From Psychrobacter sp. UBA3962 (GTDB taxonomy: Bacteria > Pseudomonadota > Gammaproteobacteria > Pseudomonadales > Moraxellaceae), in NCBI RefSeq assembly GCF_002385225.1, contig NZ_DGDC01000046.1, positions 1 through 31,513 on the forward strand: a DNA stretch of 31,513 nucleotides, read 5' to 3'. The position numbers and the translations under genes were made by a program. This document shows positions 1-8,507 of the stretch, one piece after another. Under the pieces are notes generated by a model, which had not been told where the DNA came from, ran no database searches, and saw only the letters and a program-made list of their open reading frames with translations. Every line of letters starts with the position of its first letter. Position 1 is the stretch's first letter.

Positions 1-20
1 GATGGTCGGATGCTTACAAA

Positions 21-1070
21 CTAAGCATATTTATACCCATTAGGATTCTGACTCTGCCAATGCCAGCTGTCCTTACACATATCTTCAATAGTTAATTCAG
101 CTTGCCAGCCTAATAAAGCTTTTGCTTTATCAGCACTGGCATAACAAGCCGCAATATCCCCAGGGCGTCTGTCAGTTAATTGATAAGGAACGCTTTGATC
201 CGTTACTTTTTCAAAGGCCTCTACCAATTGTAAAACTGAACTGCCATTTCCTGTGCCTAAATTAATGGCTTCAAAACCAAGTCCTTGCTCCGATTGAGAC
301 TGACTTTGATTTTCACTAATATAGTTTAAAGCAGCCACATGGCCTTTGGCCAAGTCTACCACATGGATAAAGTCACGTACTCCAGTGCCATCGACTGTGT
401 CATAGTCACTACCAAAGACACTTAACTGTTTCAGCTTGCCCACGGCCACTTGGCTAATATAAGGCATTAAATTATTCGGGATACCATTAGGGTCTTCACC
501 GATTAAACCTGAGCTGTGCGCACCAACTGGATTGAAATATCTCAGACAAGCAATATTCCAGCTCGGATCTGCTGTTGCCAAGTCTTGTAAGATATACTCA
601 ACCGTTAGCTTCGATTGACCATAAGGATTAGTACATGAGCGTGGCGCTGTTTCAGGAATAGGTAGGGTTTCGGGATCACCATAGACTGTCGCAGACGAAG
701 AGAAAACAAAGTTTTTCACATCATGGTCTTGCATCACCTCTAACAGTTTAAGCGTACCAGTGACATTATTTTTATAATATCTTAATGGCTGAGCAACCGA
801 TTCTCCAACAGCCTTTAAACCGGCAAAATGAATCACCCCAAAGAAGTCATGCTTATCAAATACTTGGTTCAATAGTTTACCATCCAGCACATCGCCTTCA
901 ATAAATTCAATTTCTTTCCCTGCCAGCTGCTCCGTGCGCTTTAAGGCTTCAAGGTTACTGTTAGATAGATTGTCATAGACCACCACGTCGTAGCCCGCTG
1001 CAATCAGCTCGATACAAGTGTGCGAACCTATATAACCTACCCCACCGGTTACCAAAATTTTATTATTCAT
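21..1070 (-). CDS. galE: UDP-glucose 4-epimerase GalE
   Basis: Cytoplasmic NAD-dependent epimerase that interconverts UDP-glucose and UDP-galactose (Leloir pathway; supplies galactose for surface polysaccharide). The 349-residue length is normal for the family. An N-terminal Rossmann fold carries the GxxGxxG motif at residues 9-15 (GGVGYIGSH). The short-chain dehydrogenase catalytic set is visible as SSSATVYG (124-131) and NPYGQSK, giving Tyr150 and Lys154. The C-terminal substrate domain contains the usual RRPGDI segment. The gene lies 58 nt downstream of the NhaC-type gene on the same strand, so the two may be co-transcribed, although their functions are unrelated. No strong ribosome site precedes the ATG. 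Only 20 nt of downstream sequence is in the window, so its next neighbour is unknown. Confidence 0.96.
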   Translation of the reverse strand: MNNKILVTGGVGYIGSHTCIELIAAGYDVVVYDNLSNSNLEALKRTEQLAGKEIEFIEGDVLDGKLLNQVFDKHDFFGVIHFAGLKAVGESVAQPLRYYKNNVTGTLKLLEVMQDHDVKNFVFSSSATVYGDPETLPIPETAPRSCTNPYGQSKLTVEYILQDLATADPSWNIACLRYFNPVGAHSSGLIGEDPNGIPNNLMPYISQVAVGKLKQLSVFGSDYDTVDGTGVRDFIHVVDLAKGHVAALNYISENQSQSQSEQGLGFEAINLGTGNGSSVLQLVEAFEKVTDQSVPYQLTDRRPGDIAACYASADKAKALLGWQAELTIEDMCKDSWHWQSQNPNGYKYA

Positions 1071-1128
1071 AATATATCCGCGTGTTTTTTATTTTAAAAG
1101 CCTGAGTTAACATTTTAATTGTACTTGC

Positions 1129-2529
1129 TTAAGAGTGCCTATCCAATCGACTAATAGTAACCCCACTAAAGCCAAACAGTATTGTTAATAGTAGCGATAG
1201 ATAACAGAAGAAAGCATACGGTAGATACTCTAATACTGGAACTTCCAAAGCCTGGCTAATAAATACCCCACACACACTCCACGGTACCAACGGGTTAATC
1301 ACCGTGCCCGCATCTTCAATGGTGCGTGATAAGTTTTTAGGATGTAAGCTTAAACGTTCAAAGGTCGGACGAAATGCAGTACCAGATAACAAGATACTTA
1401 AATACTGCTCACCAATTAATACGTTGATGCTCAGTGCGGACATGGCTGCGGCAAAGATGGCCTGCCCTGCCGTGTTCAGCTTATCGCGCATGCCTGCTAA
1501 TAACGCCGGTAAGATACCCAGAGTTTTTAACAGACCACCCAAACTTAATGCCAATATCACAATGGTCTGGGTAAAGAACATACTTTGTATACCGCCACGG
1601 GTCAGCATACCGCCCACTTCACCTAGCTCTAGATTTTCCGCTGGTGTATATCCAGCAAAGAAATAACCCCCCAACTGCGCAATACTTGGCGAACTATGAA
1701 AATAAGTAATCATCAAGGCACTGATAATGGTACAAATAATGGTATAAATAGCATTCACGCGCAGCAAAGCCAATATGACTAACACTGCAAACGGCAATAC
1801 CGCATAATTGTGGACCAAGCCACTCTCAATCAGTTGTCCTTGCAATACCGTCACCTGATATAAGTTACCAGCATGAGTTTGACCAGACAGCATCCAAAAT
1901 AATAGCACACTGATAATCCAAGCTGGCACTGTGGTATACATCATATTGCGCAAGTGCTCAAACAGATCAATACCCACTACCGAAGACGCAATGGTTCCTG
2001 TATCTGATAAAGGTGACATTTTATCACCGAAGAATGCCCCAGAAACCACCGCCCCTGCTGCAATCGCCACATTGGCATCAAAAGCATTACTCATACCGAT
2101 GAACGCCACACCAAGTGTGGCCACCGTGGTTAAGCTACTGCCCAAGGCAATACCGATAATAGAGGTAAGCACAAAAGCAGAGATATAATAAAAGCGCGGT
2201 GATATCAGCTCAAAGCCAAAATACATCAAAGTAGGAATGGCCCCCGACATCATTAACGCCGCGACCATCAAGCCAATAAAGAAGAATAGATAAATCGCAC
2301 CACTGCCACTGACCACGCCTGCCGCCATCTCAGACTGCATATGATCAAAGCTCAATCCTCGCAGCAGTCCCATCAATAACAAAAAGCAAATCGCCAATAT
2401 TAAAGATAAGTGCGGTACCCAGCCAAAGCTGATCATGGTGACGCCCATAATCAACAGCACGATGCCGGCCATCAAAAAAGCCAGCTTGGGATCAAGTTGA
2501 GCGGTTTGGGAGGAAGAATCAGTTAGCAT
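1129..2529 (-). CDS. nhaC: NhaC-family Na+/H+ antiporter
   Basis: Polytopic inner-membrane protein of 466 residues, almost wholly hydrophobic with about 11-12 predicted membrane segments. The NhaC family signature is visible around GDKMSPLSDT (residues 168-177), followed by a second conserved region near the C-terminus (EDAGTVINPLVPWS). NhaC proteins exchange sodium for protons; close relatives (MleN type) exchange malate/lactate with Na+/H+, so the exact substrate is not certain from sequence. The ATG is preceded by AGGGATGACC, a usable ribosome site. It is divergent from the aminotransferase gene, and a weak TGnTATCAT-like element at about 2571-2579 could serve as its promoter. Confidence 0.88.
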   Translation of the reverse strand: MLTDSSSQTAQLDPKLAFLMAGIVLLIMGVTMISFGWVPHLSLILAICFLLLMGLLRGLSFDHMQSEMAAGVVSGSGAIYLFFFIGLMVAALMMSGAIPTLMYFGFELISPRFYYISAFVLTSIIGIALGSSLTTVATLGVAFIGMSNAFDANVAIAAGAVVSGAFFGDKMSPLSDTGTIASSVVGIDLFEHLRNMMYTTVPAWIISVLLFWMLSGQTHAGNLYQVTVLQGQLIESGLVHNYAVLPFAVLVILALLRVNAIYTIICTIISALMITYFHSSPSIAQLGGYFFAGYTPAENLELGEVGGMLTRGGIQSMFFTQTIVILALSLGGLLKTLGILPALLAGMRDKLNTAGQAIFAAAMSALSINVLIGEQYLSILLSGTAFRPTFERLSLHPKNLSRTIEDAGTVINPLVPWSVCGVFISQALEVPVLEYLPYAFFCYLSLLLTILFGFSGVTISRLDRHS

Positions 2530-2650
2530 AGGTCATCCCTTTATTTTCGGTCGGGATAAATAATCGCACCATGATAACAATTTTTTAACACTTTAGATAA
2601 ACTTTAGCCTTGAAAGCTATTAAAACATTGAGTTGTCCTGCAATCTGGCA

Positions 2651-2679
2651 TTGAGTTCACCGTAAATCTGGTTTATTCT
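2651..2679 (+). promoter_or_regulatory. sigma-70 promoter of the aminotransferase gene
   Basis: TTGAGT (2651-2656) and TATTCT (2674-2679) are separated by exactly 17 bp, about 40 nt before the start codon at 2720. This is inferred from consensus match only. Confidence 0.55.
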
Positions 2680-2719
2680 AAAGGTCTGCTTGACCCACTC
2701 CCTTGTTTAAGGAAAAAAA

Positions 2720-3916
2720 ATGTTTGAACGTGTCGAATTCTATGCTGGTGACCCAATTTTAGGACTGATGGTTGAGTTTGCAAATGAAACCAATCCTAAT
2801 AAAGTAAACCTTGGCGTTGGCGTTTATTATGATGAAAATAATGTACTGCCGGTCCTTGAGTGTGTGAAGACCGCCGAGCAGCGTATTGCAGATCCTATCT
2901 CTGCTCGCCCCTACCTTCCTATGGAAGGTCTGCCAGGACATCGTAAAGGCTGTCAGAACCTATTATTTGGTAAAGATGCTCCTGTATTACAACAAAACCG
3001 TGTAGCAACCATTGCCACTATCGGTGGTTCTGGTGCCTTAAAAGTAGGCGCTGACTTTATCAATACTTGGTTCCCAGAATCAAAATGCTATGTCAGTGAC
3101 CCCACTTGGGGCAACCACATCGCTATCTTTGAGGGCAGCGGCGTAGAAGTGGGCAAATACCCTTACTACGATAAAGCCACAGGTACTGTGAAGTTTGAAG
3201 AGCTTATCGCATTTTTCAACACCCTAAACAAAAATGATGTGGTGCTATTACATCCTTGCTGCCACAACCCAACTGGTGTGGATTTAACTCAAGCCCAGTG
3301 GAATGAGCTACTACAAGTAGTTAAAGAACGTGAGCTAATTCCTTTCATGGACATCGCTTATCAAGGCTTTGGCGAAGACATGGACAGCGACGCTTATGCC
3401 ATTCGTAAAGCAGTTGATATGGGCCTGCCTTTATTTGTCAGCAACTCATTCTCAAAAAACCTATCGCTTTACGGTGAGCGTGTGGGTGGCCTATCGGTGG
3501 TTTGCCCCTCTGAGGAAGAAGCCAATCGCGTCTTTGGTCAGCTTAAATTCACCGTCCGCCGTATCTACTCAAGCCCACCATCACATGGCGGCCGTGTCGT
3601 AGACATCGTAATGAATGATGATGAGCTTTATGAGCAGTGGGTTGGTGAAGTTTATGCCATGCGTGACCGTATTAAAGCCATGCGCTCAAAGCTTAAGTCA
3701 GTGCTAGAAGCGAAAGTACCGGGTCGTAACTTCGATTACCTAACGACTCAAAACGGTATGTTTAGCTTCACCGGCCTAACCCCTGAGCAAGTAGAACGCC
3801 TAAAAACTGAGTTCGGTATCTATATGGTGTCAAACTCTCGTATGTGTGTAGCCGGTCTAAATAGCAGCAATATCGACTATGTGGCCAATGCTATGGCGGA
3901 AGTCTTAAAAGACTAA
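2720..3916 (+). CDS. tyrB: aromatic/aspartate aminotransferase (class I, PLP)
   Basis: Cytoplasmic pyridoxal-phosphate enzyme that transfers the amino group of aromatic amino acids and/or aspartate to 2-oxoglutarate. The 398 residues match the AspC/TyrB family length. Visible landmarks are Trp130 stacking on PLP (DPTWGNH), HNPTG at 182-186, Asp211 and Tyr214 (DIAYQGFG), the Schiff-base Lys246 in SNSFSKNLSLYGERVG, and Arg374 near the C-terminus, which corresponds to the substrate-carboxylate arginine. TyrB and AspC are hard to separate by eye; the name tyrB is a best guess. AAGGA lies 7 nt before the ATG. The gene has its own promoter and terminator and appears monocistronic. Confidence 0.92.
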   Translation: MFERVEFYAGDPILGLMVEFANETNPNKVNLGVGVYYDENNVLPVLECVKTAEQRIADPISARPYLPMEGLPGHRKGCQNLLFGKDAPVLQQNRVATIATIGGSGALKVGADFINTWFPESKCYVSDPTWGNHIAIFEGSGVEVGKYPYYDKATGTVKFEELIAFFNTLNKNDVVLLHPCCHNPTGVDLTQAQWNELLQVVKERELIPFMDIAYQGFGEDMDSDAYAIRKAVDMGLPLFVSNSFSKNLSLYGERVGGLSVVCPSEEEANRVFGQLKFTVRRIYSSPPSHGGRVVDIVMNDDELYEQWVGEVYAMRDRIKAMRSKLKSVLEAKVPGRNFDYLTTQNGMFSFTGLTPEQVERLKTEFGIYMVSNSRMCVAGLNSSNIDYVANAMAEVLKD

Positions 3917-3944
3917 TTATTAATCTATTTTGGAATTCATTAAC

Positions 3945-3976
3945 AAAAAGCTGAGCATTTGCTCGGCTTTTTGTTT
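3945..3976 (+). terminator. rho-independent terminator after tyrB
   Basis: Arms AAAAAGCTGAGCA and TGCTCGGCTTTTT pair with one G-T wobble around a very short loop, 29 nt after the stop codon, followed by a T-rich tail. The A-rich left side means it could also work weakly on the other strand. Confidence 0.85.
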
Positions 3977-4134
3977 ATCCGGCTGTTTGTATTATTGATC
4001 TAACTTATTCCGCCAAGCCGAGGAGCACTGTCTTAGAGACGCCCCTACTCTAAAGGCTTATTCCCTAACCCTAAGATTTCAGACAAAATATAGACTTACC
4101 TTACTTTCTATTAATGTATCAATGTAGGTTGCCT

Positions 4135-5043
4135 ATGACCCCTAATTTAAAACTTATCGCCAGCCTGCCTGCCTTATTAATATTAGCCAGTTGCTCTGGT
4201 AGCAGTAACCCCGAAAATAAGGATGCTGCATCACACGCTCCTGCCGATGACAGTAAAGCCGAGTCAGATCAAGTTTTGCGTATTGCCGCAGCAGCCAACT
4301 TAGCTGGGGTGTTACCCGCAGTGATTGAAGCCTACCAAGCTGAAGACGGTCAAAATAAGAGTGGTCAAAATGCCGAAGACCAAAACCCAAAAATTGAAGT
4401 CACCTACGCCTCATCGGGAAAACTATTTGCCCAAATCAATTCCGGGGCTCCGTATGATCTATTTTTATCCGCCGATCAAGACTTCCCTGCCAAATATGCT
4501 CAGCAGCAAGCTTCTGCCAAAGTGACCGTACAAGCGCCTTTTACCTATGCCCGTGGTCAATTGGCCCTGTATAGTAGCAACCAAGATATCAGCTCAATCG
4601 AAAATTTAGACCAGGCCAGTCTACAACAGCTGTTTATCACTCAGCCTACCCAAAACAACATAGCTATTAAAATCACCTTGGCCAATCCTGAACTGGCGCC
4701 TTATGGGGCATCTGCCCAAGCTTTTTTACAGCAACAAGGTGTTTATGATGAGTTAAATGACGAGAAAAAACTAATCCAAGCCGAAAACATCGGTCAAGCT
4801 TTTCAATATGCACACACCGCCACCACCGACTACGGTTTTGTGGCCTTATCGCAGTTAATCAGTGCTGAAGTTGAACCCTCAAAATATTTAATCTTACAAC
4901 CCGATAGCTACCCCGCCATATTACAAGATGGCATTGTGGTCAGTGATAGTGCTGCAGCCACAGACTTTAGTCATTATCTACAGTCCGCACCGGCACAAAA
5001 GTTATTTGCTGATGCTGGGTATCTGCCAGTGACTAACCCCTAG
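4135..5043 (+). CDS. modA: molybdate ABC transporter substrate-binding lipoprotein ModA
   Basis: Binds molybdate outside the inner membrane and delivers it to ModB. I chose the ATG at 4135 because TAGG lies 6 nt upstream and it gives a compact signal peptide; an in-frame ATG at 4114 has no ribosome site. The 302-residue protein starts with a lipoprotein signal ending in LILASC, with Cys20 the lipidated residue, followed by a polar linker. The mature part shows ModA landmarks: a first strand LRIAAAANLAG, the TYASSGKLFAQINSGAPYDL segment that carries an oxyanion-binding Ser, and DYGFVALSQ near the C-terminus. A short Gln/Asn-rich insertion (KSGQNAEDQNP) occurs about 30 residues into the mature domain. 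modB follows after 178 nt. No modC is present. An outer-sphere tungstate binder is an alternative. Confidence 0.9.
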   Translation: MTPNLKLIASLPALLILASCSGSSNPENKDAASHAPADDSKAESDQVLRIAAAANLAGVLPAVIEAYQAEDGQNKSGQNAEDQNPKIEVTYASSGKLFAQINSGAPYDLFLSADQDFPAKYAQQQASAKVTVQAPFTYARGQLALYSSNQDISSIENLDQASLQQLFITQPTQNNIAIKITLANPELAPYGASAQAFLQQQGVYDELNDEKKLIQAENIGQAFQYAHTATTDYGFVALSQLISAEVEPSKYLILQPDSYPAILQDGIVVSDSAAATDFSHYLQSAPAQKLFADAGYLPVTNP

Positions 5044-5221
5044 CTATGGCTTCGATTTGATAGTAAGCGCTAATAACGGTTTTAGAGTCAGATAAAGTCT
5101 AGGTAAAGGGTGATAATATTGCTATGCTTGAAGATTAGTAAATTGGATTAGCTTCTATCGCTTCCTGTTATCTATCGGCCCCTATTATCTACTGGTATTA
5201 ACCCTTTGGTATTGACCCTCT

Positions 5222-5962
5222 ATGTCACTTCTTTCTCCTCACTTATCTGACATGTTGCTGCCACTGTGGCTGAGTATCAAGCTAGCCTCTATTACCACCC
5301 TGTGCCTGCTGTTATTTGCTACCCCGATGGCTTATTGGTTAGCCAAACCCTCCTCTAGCACTCTGATCACCCGTATCAAAATCATGCTCATGGGGGTGAT
5401 TGCGATGCCCTTAGTATTGCCACCGACGGTACTAGGGTTTTATTTGCTGTTACTGTTTAGTCCCAACTTTGCCCTCGGTCAATGGCTCATAGCACATAAT
5501 ATCGGTGTTTTGGCTTTTACCTTTGAGGGCTTGGTATTGGGCTCCATCATTTACTCTTTACCGTTTTATGTGCAGCCGGTATATGCACAGTTCTTACGCA
5601 TTCCAAAAAGTGTCAGCGATATGGCACTACTGCTTGAATCCAGCCGATTACGCCGCTTTACTGCCGTAGCACTGCCACAAGCCAAAACCGGCATTATCTT
5701 AGGCAGCCTTATTAGCTTTGCGCATACCATTGGCGAGTTTGGGGTGGTATTGATGATTGGGGGCAGTATCGCTGGAGAAACCAAGGTCATCTCGATTGCC
5801 ATTTACGAGCAAGTCGAAGCGCTAAATTATGAAATGGCACACACCATGTCGCTACTATTGGTATTACTAGGTATTGTTTTGGTAGGACTGATTGCCAGTA
5901 TCAATCGCCAGGTTAATGAAGGCTTTGCTTCAAGGCCTAAATATAAAAGGATGAAACAGTAA
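5222..5962 (+). CDS. modB: molybdate ABC transporter permease ModB
   Basis: Inner-membrane channel subunit of the molybdate importer, 246 residues, with five or six membrane helices as usual for ModB. The cytoplasmic coupling loop that contacts the ATPase is visible around residues 135-165 (RRFTAVALPQAKTGI followed by an AHTIGEFG segment). The normally Ala-rich start of that EAA loop reads LLESS here. No convincing ribosome site precedes the ATG, and 178 nt separate it from modA. An ATPase partner (ModC) should be encoded right after it but the next gene is moaE on the opposite strand, so the ATPase must come from elsewhere in the genome. Confidence 0.9.
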   Translation: MSLLSPHLSDMLLPLWLSIKLASITTLCLLLFATPMAYWLAKPSSSTLITRIKIMLMGVIAMPLVLPPTVLGFYLLLLFSPNFALGQWLIAHNIGVLAFTFEGLVLGSIIYSLPFYVQPVYAQFLRIPKSVSDMALLLESSRLRRFTAVALPQAKTGIILGSLISFAHTIGEFGVVLMIGGSIAGETKVISIAIYEQVEALNYEMAHTMSLLLVLLGIVLVGLIASINRQVNEGFASRPKYKRMKQ

Positions 5963-5964
5963 CC

Positions 5965-5992
5965 TATAAAAAAATCCAGCCGAAGCTGGATT
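5965..5992 (-). terminator. terminator of the moa operon (minus strand)
   Basis: AATCCAGC and GCTGGATT form a perfect 8-bp stem (5973-5992); on the minus strand the loop is the stable tetraloop TTCG and the stem runs into seven T. It lies about 75 nt past moaE and is also positioned to act weakly on modB transcripts. Confidence 0.85.
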
Positions 5993-6066
5993 GTTATCAG
6001 TTATTAACGCTAAAAGTCAACTTTGCGACTTAATCCTTGCAGTATAGGTTGTCTAACCCTCGCTAC

Positions 6067-6582
6067 TTAGCCATTGTTGCTAAGCCATTTAGAAGACTGA
6101 TCTTGGTAATACTCTTGCTTCCATACCGGAATATCAGCCTTAATAGTGTCTAATATCCATTTGCAGGCATCAAAAGCGGGATAACGGTGCTTAGAGGAGA
6201 CCCCGACCCACACCGCCATATCGCCAATCTCTAGCGCACCGATACGGTGAATGGCTACCGCGTTTTCGATATCAAATAAGCGTTTGGCTTCCTCGATAAT
6301 CAGTTTGCCCTGGTTAATGGCCAATTTCTCATAGCCATAATAAGTCAAGCTGGTCACTCGGCTGTCATTATTATGATTACGTACCCAGCCCTCAAAAGTA
6401 GCTAAGGCGCCACACTGCTCATCTTGCAGCATATCTTTTAGACGCTGGGCATCAATGGCTTCATCAAGCAGTGCAAAGCCTTGAGTCTGTGCCAGTTGAT
6501 ACACCTCATCTACCGTATATGAAATAGTACTTGCCTGCTGATGGGGCTGATTGGCGGTGTCTAAAGCCGTTTGACTGTCCAT
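6067..6582 (-). CDS. moaE: molybdopterin synthase catalytic subunit MoaE
   Basis: Large subunit of molybdopterin synthase; it converts cyclic pyranopterin monophosphate to molybdopterin using sulfur carried on the MoaD C-terminus. Length is 171 residues, about 20 longer than usual because of a polar N-terminal tail (Gln/Ser/Thr-rich, residues 1-20). The family core is clear: FEGWVRNHN with Arg68, the SSKHRYPAFDACKWILD stretch with His132/Arg133, and active-site lysines Lys148 and Lys155 in IKADIPVWKQE. GGAG lies about 7 nt before the ATG. It is the last gene of the minus-strand cofactor block, 60 nt after moaD. Confidence 0.95.
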   Translation of the reverse strand: MDSQTALDTANQPHQQASTISYTVDEVYQLAQTQGFALLDEAIDAQRLKDMLQDEQCGALATFEGWVRNHNNDSRVTSLTYYGYEKLAINQGKLIIEEAKRLFDIENAVAIHRIGALEIGDMAVWVGVSSKHRYPAFDACKWILDTIKADIPVWKQEYYQDQSSKWLSNNG

Positions 6583-6642
6583 GTGTTACTCCAAAAACAT
6601 TTATTTAAATAGCTTTCTGAATAGCTATTAACCAACCAACGC

Positions 6643-6885
6643 CTAACCACCAGCCACAGGCGGAATAAAAGCAATAGTATCGCCCTCATTAATGGCATCA
6701 TCCCAACTGGCAAACTCATCATTAATGGCCACTCTCACCTTCGAAGTGTCTAACTCAAAGCCATATTGCTGCTGCAGCTGGGTGTATAGCTCAGATAAAC
6801 TTAAGTTGTCTGCCAAACTTAACTGCTGCTGACCTTGTTGTGCTTTTTCCGCTAAGCTTGCGAAAAACAAAACAGTAATATTCAT
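6643..6885 (-). CDS. moaD: molybdopterin synthase sulfur carrier MoaD
   Basis: 80-residue ubiquitin-fold protein that carries the thiocarboxylate sulfur used by MoaE. The C-terminus ends in the required Gly-Gly (PPVAGG), which is adenylated by MoeB and then thiolated. Other landmarks are the VLFFASLAE first strand and VAINDEF in the middle. The adenylating enzyme MoeB is not encoded in this window. The ribosome site is weak (AGGTTGAG about 12 nt upstream). A 175-nt gap carrying a long inverted repeat separates it from moaC. Confidence 0.95.
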   Translation of the reverse strand: MNITVLFFASLAEKAQQGQQQLSLADNLSLSELYTQLQQQYGFELDTSKVRVAINDEFASWDDAINEGDTIAFIPPVAGG

Positions 6886-6957
6886 AGTGTACTCAACCTA
6901 TTCAGTAGCCTTTTATATCTACAGAAAATTATTTATACAGAAGATAATTTAACTCTA

Positions 6958-7028
6958 TGTGACTGGTAGTTATTTTAAGAGCATCCGAGAGGTGTGGCCA
7001 GATACTAATAAAATAACTACCAGTTACA
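6958..7028. repeat. 20-bp inverted repeat between moaC and moaD
   Basis: Arms at 6958-6977 and 7009-7028 are reverse complements at 19 of 20 positions (core TGGTAGTTATTTTA); the single mismatch would be a G-U pair in plus-strand RNA. The 31-bp centre is more G+C rich (GCATCCGAGAGGTGTGGCC). No T-tract follows on either strand, so a simple terminator is unlikely. It could be an RNA processing or stability element, or a small dispersed repeat. Confidence 0.85.
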
Positions 7029-7059
7029 ACTACTTCATTTCTTTACAGTTGAACCAGCT

Positions 7060-7587
7060 CTAAGCCTTCTTATAGTCAGACTTGCCACCGGTCTTAGTCA
7101 CCAAACGCATATCCTCGATAATAATGTCGTGCGATAGCGCCTTGGTCATGTCATAAATGGTTAGACAGGCCACGCTCACTGCAGTCAATGCTTCCATCTC
7201 AACCCCAGTTTTATGAGTCACTCGGACTGTTGAAACCACCTTGATGGCGCACGCCTCATCGTCATAACTAAAGCTTAACCCCACCTTATCTAAAGGTAGC
7301 GGGTGACACAATGGAATTAAATCATGAGTACGTTTGGCGGCCATAATTCCAGCAATGTGAGCAGTCTGCGTAATGCTGCCCTTTTTGGTCATGCCATCAG
7401 CAGCCTTAATCTGACTATAGATATCTTTTGGAAACACGACAGAGCCTTGCGCTACTGCTTCACGAGTGGTGACCGTCTTATGCCCCACATCCACCATATG
7501 AATATCACCATCGGCATCTAAGTGTGATAGCTTATGGGGCTGATTTGATAAATCTGGGGTATTTTGATCAGAATTTGGAAGTGACAT
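7060..7587 (-). CDS. moaC: cyclic pyranopterin monophosphate synthase MoaC
   Basis: Acts after MoaA in the first step of cofactor synthesis, turning 3',8-cyclo-GTP into cyclic pyranopterin monophosphate. The 175-residue protein has the family signature LIPLCHPLPL (90-99), the TGVEMEALTAVSVA stretch (127-140), and the catalytic Asp146/Lys149 in YDMTK. The first 25 residues are a polar extension (MSLPNSDQNTPDLSNQP) not present in the shortest family members; the conserved fold begins near HLDADGDIHMVDV. The ribosome site TAGGTC is rather far from the ATG. It lies about 100 nt after mobA in the same orientation. Confidence 0.96.
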   Translation of the reverse strand: MSLPNSDQNTPDLSNQPHKLSHLDADGDIHMVDVGHKTVTTREAVAQGSVVFPKDIYSQIKAADGMTKKGSITQTAHIAGIMAAKRTHDLIPLCHPLPLDKVGLSFSYDDEACAIKVVSTVRVTHKTGVEMEALTAVSVACLTIYDMTKALSHDIIIEDMRLVTKTGGKSDYKKA

Positions 7588-7687
7588 AATGGGCTTTGAC
7601 CTAGAGTTTTAAACTAAATTTGATGAAGTTTTATTGGGCGAGCTATTTTTATACGCTAATGACTAATTACTGGACTGGAACGATGGT

Positions 7688-8473
7688 TCACTTTATTGTC
7701 AGCTGCTGACAGGCGGTTTGAAACTGCTCAGGGGTATTTAAATTACAAAGCGTATACCAAGTTCGGGGCATGGCTATCGACTGGCTAATAGGGCTGATAA
7801 AGCACATCACTCGCCGCTCTCCACTGTCTAAATAAGCTTTCAAGGGCTCAGCTAAGCTTAACTGGTACAAGGCCAATAGTGGATAGTCTCGTTCGTTATC
7901 CACCAACCCATACATTTGAGGCTGTACAATCTCTTCGTCCGTTATAGCGGTTGCTATTAGAGAGTCTGGTATAGGTACGCTTTGAGTTGCTGAACTTTGG
8001 GCTTTTAAATAATGCCAAATATCCGAAGCATTAACCAAACTATCACAACTCACCACTAGCATCCATTTTGACCCAACCTCAGAGCTTTTGGCTTCAGAAC
8101 AATTATCCTTACCGTTATCAGAGTCATTATTTACTAACAACTGCTGCATACCGGCCAAGATAGCCCCAAGGGGCCCTGCTGAATGTTTATTCGCCGCTTC
8201 TGGGTTACTGCTATGGGGCTGATAATCATCAATGTAATTAATACAACGGTTCGCAGTCTCTACTTGAGTTGCAAATCCTTGCCCATTATCGGCAATCAAA
8301 ATTGTCACACCCAGCTGTTTAGCACTACGCACATGATAATCCAGTAAGGTTTCTCCACTCGGCAATTTTAACAACGCTTTGGGCGATCCCATACGCGTTG
8401 ATAAACCGCCAGCTAGGATAACTACCCCAGCCAAAGATTGTGCTTCGAGATTATGTCGCAGTGCTGCTTTCAT
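7688..8473 (-). CDS. mobA: molybdenum cofactor guanylyltransferase MobA
   Basis: Joins GMP from GTP to molybdopterin to give the bis-MGD cofactor needed by TorA. The nucleotidyltransferase signature is at residues 20-35 (LAGGLSTRMGSPKALL, with Lys32), followed by GPLGAILAGMQ and the metal-site strand WMLVVSCDSLV. Its 261 residues are longer than the typical 190-200; the extra length is in two polar loops, one before GPLG and one Asn/Asp/Ser-rich (NNDSDNGKDNCSEAKSSEVG). A cytidylyl homologue (MocA) is the alternative, but a DMSO-reductase-family enzyme sits in the same block, which favours MobA. No good ribosome site is seen before the ATG. Confidence 0.88.
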   Translation of the reverse strand: MKAALRHNLEAQSLAGVVILAGGLSTRMGSPKALLKLPSGETLLDYHVRSAKQLGVTILIADNGQGFATQVETANRCINYIDDYQPHSSNPEAANKHSAGPLGAILAGMQQLLVNNDSDNGKDNCSEAKSSEVGSKWMLVVSCDSLVNASDIWHYLKAQSSATQSVPIPDSLIATAITDEEIVQPQMYGLVDNERDYPLLALYQLSLAEPLKAYLDSGERRVMCFISPISQSIAMPRTWYTLCNLNTPEQFQTACQQLTIK

Positions 8474-8507
8474 CTAGTTAACTGTCATTCAATTAATCAT
8501 TATTTAA

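Noticed and set aside
2571..2579. Promoter of the nhaC gene
   Set aside because: TGnTATCAT is suggestive, but there is no usable -35 and the region is A+T-rich, so it was left out as a feature.
4000..4134. ModE-binding site before modA
   Set aside because: No palindromic TATATAA-type site with the expected spacing was found.
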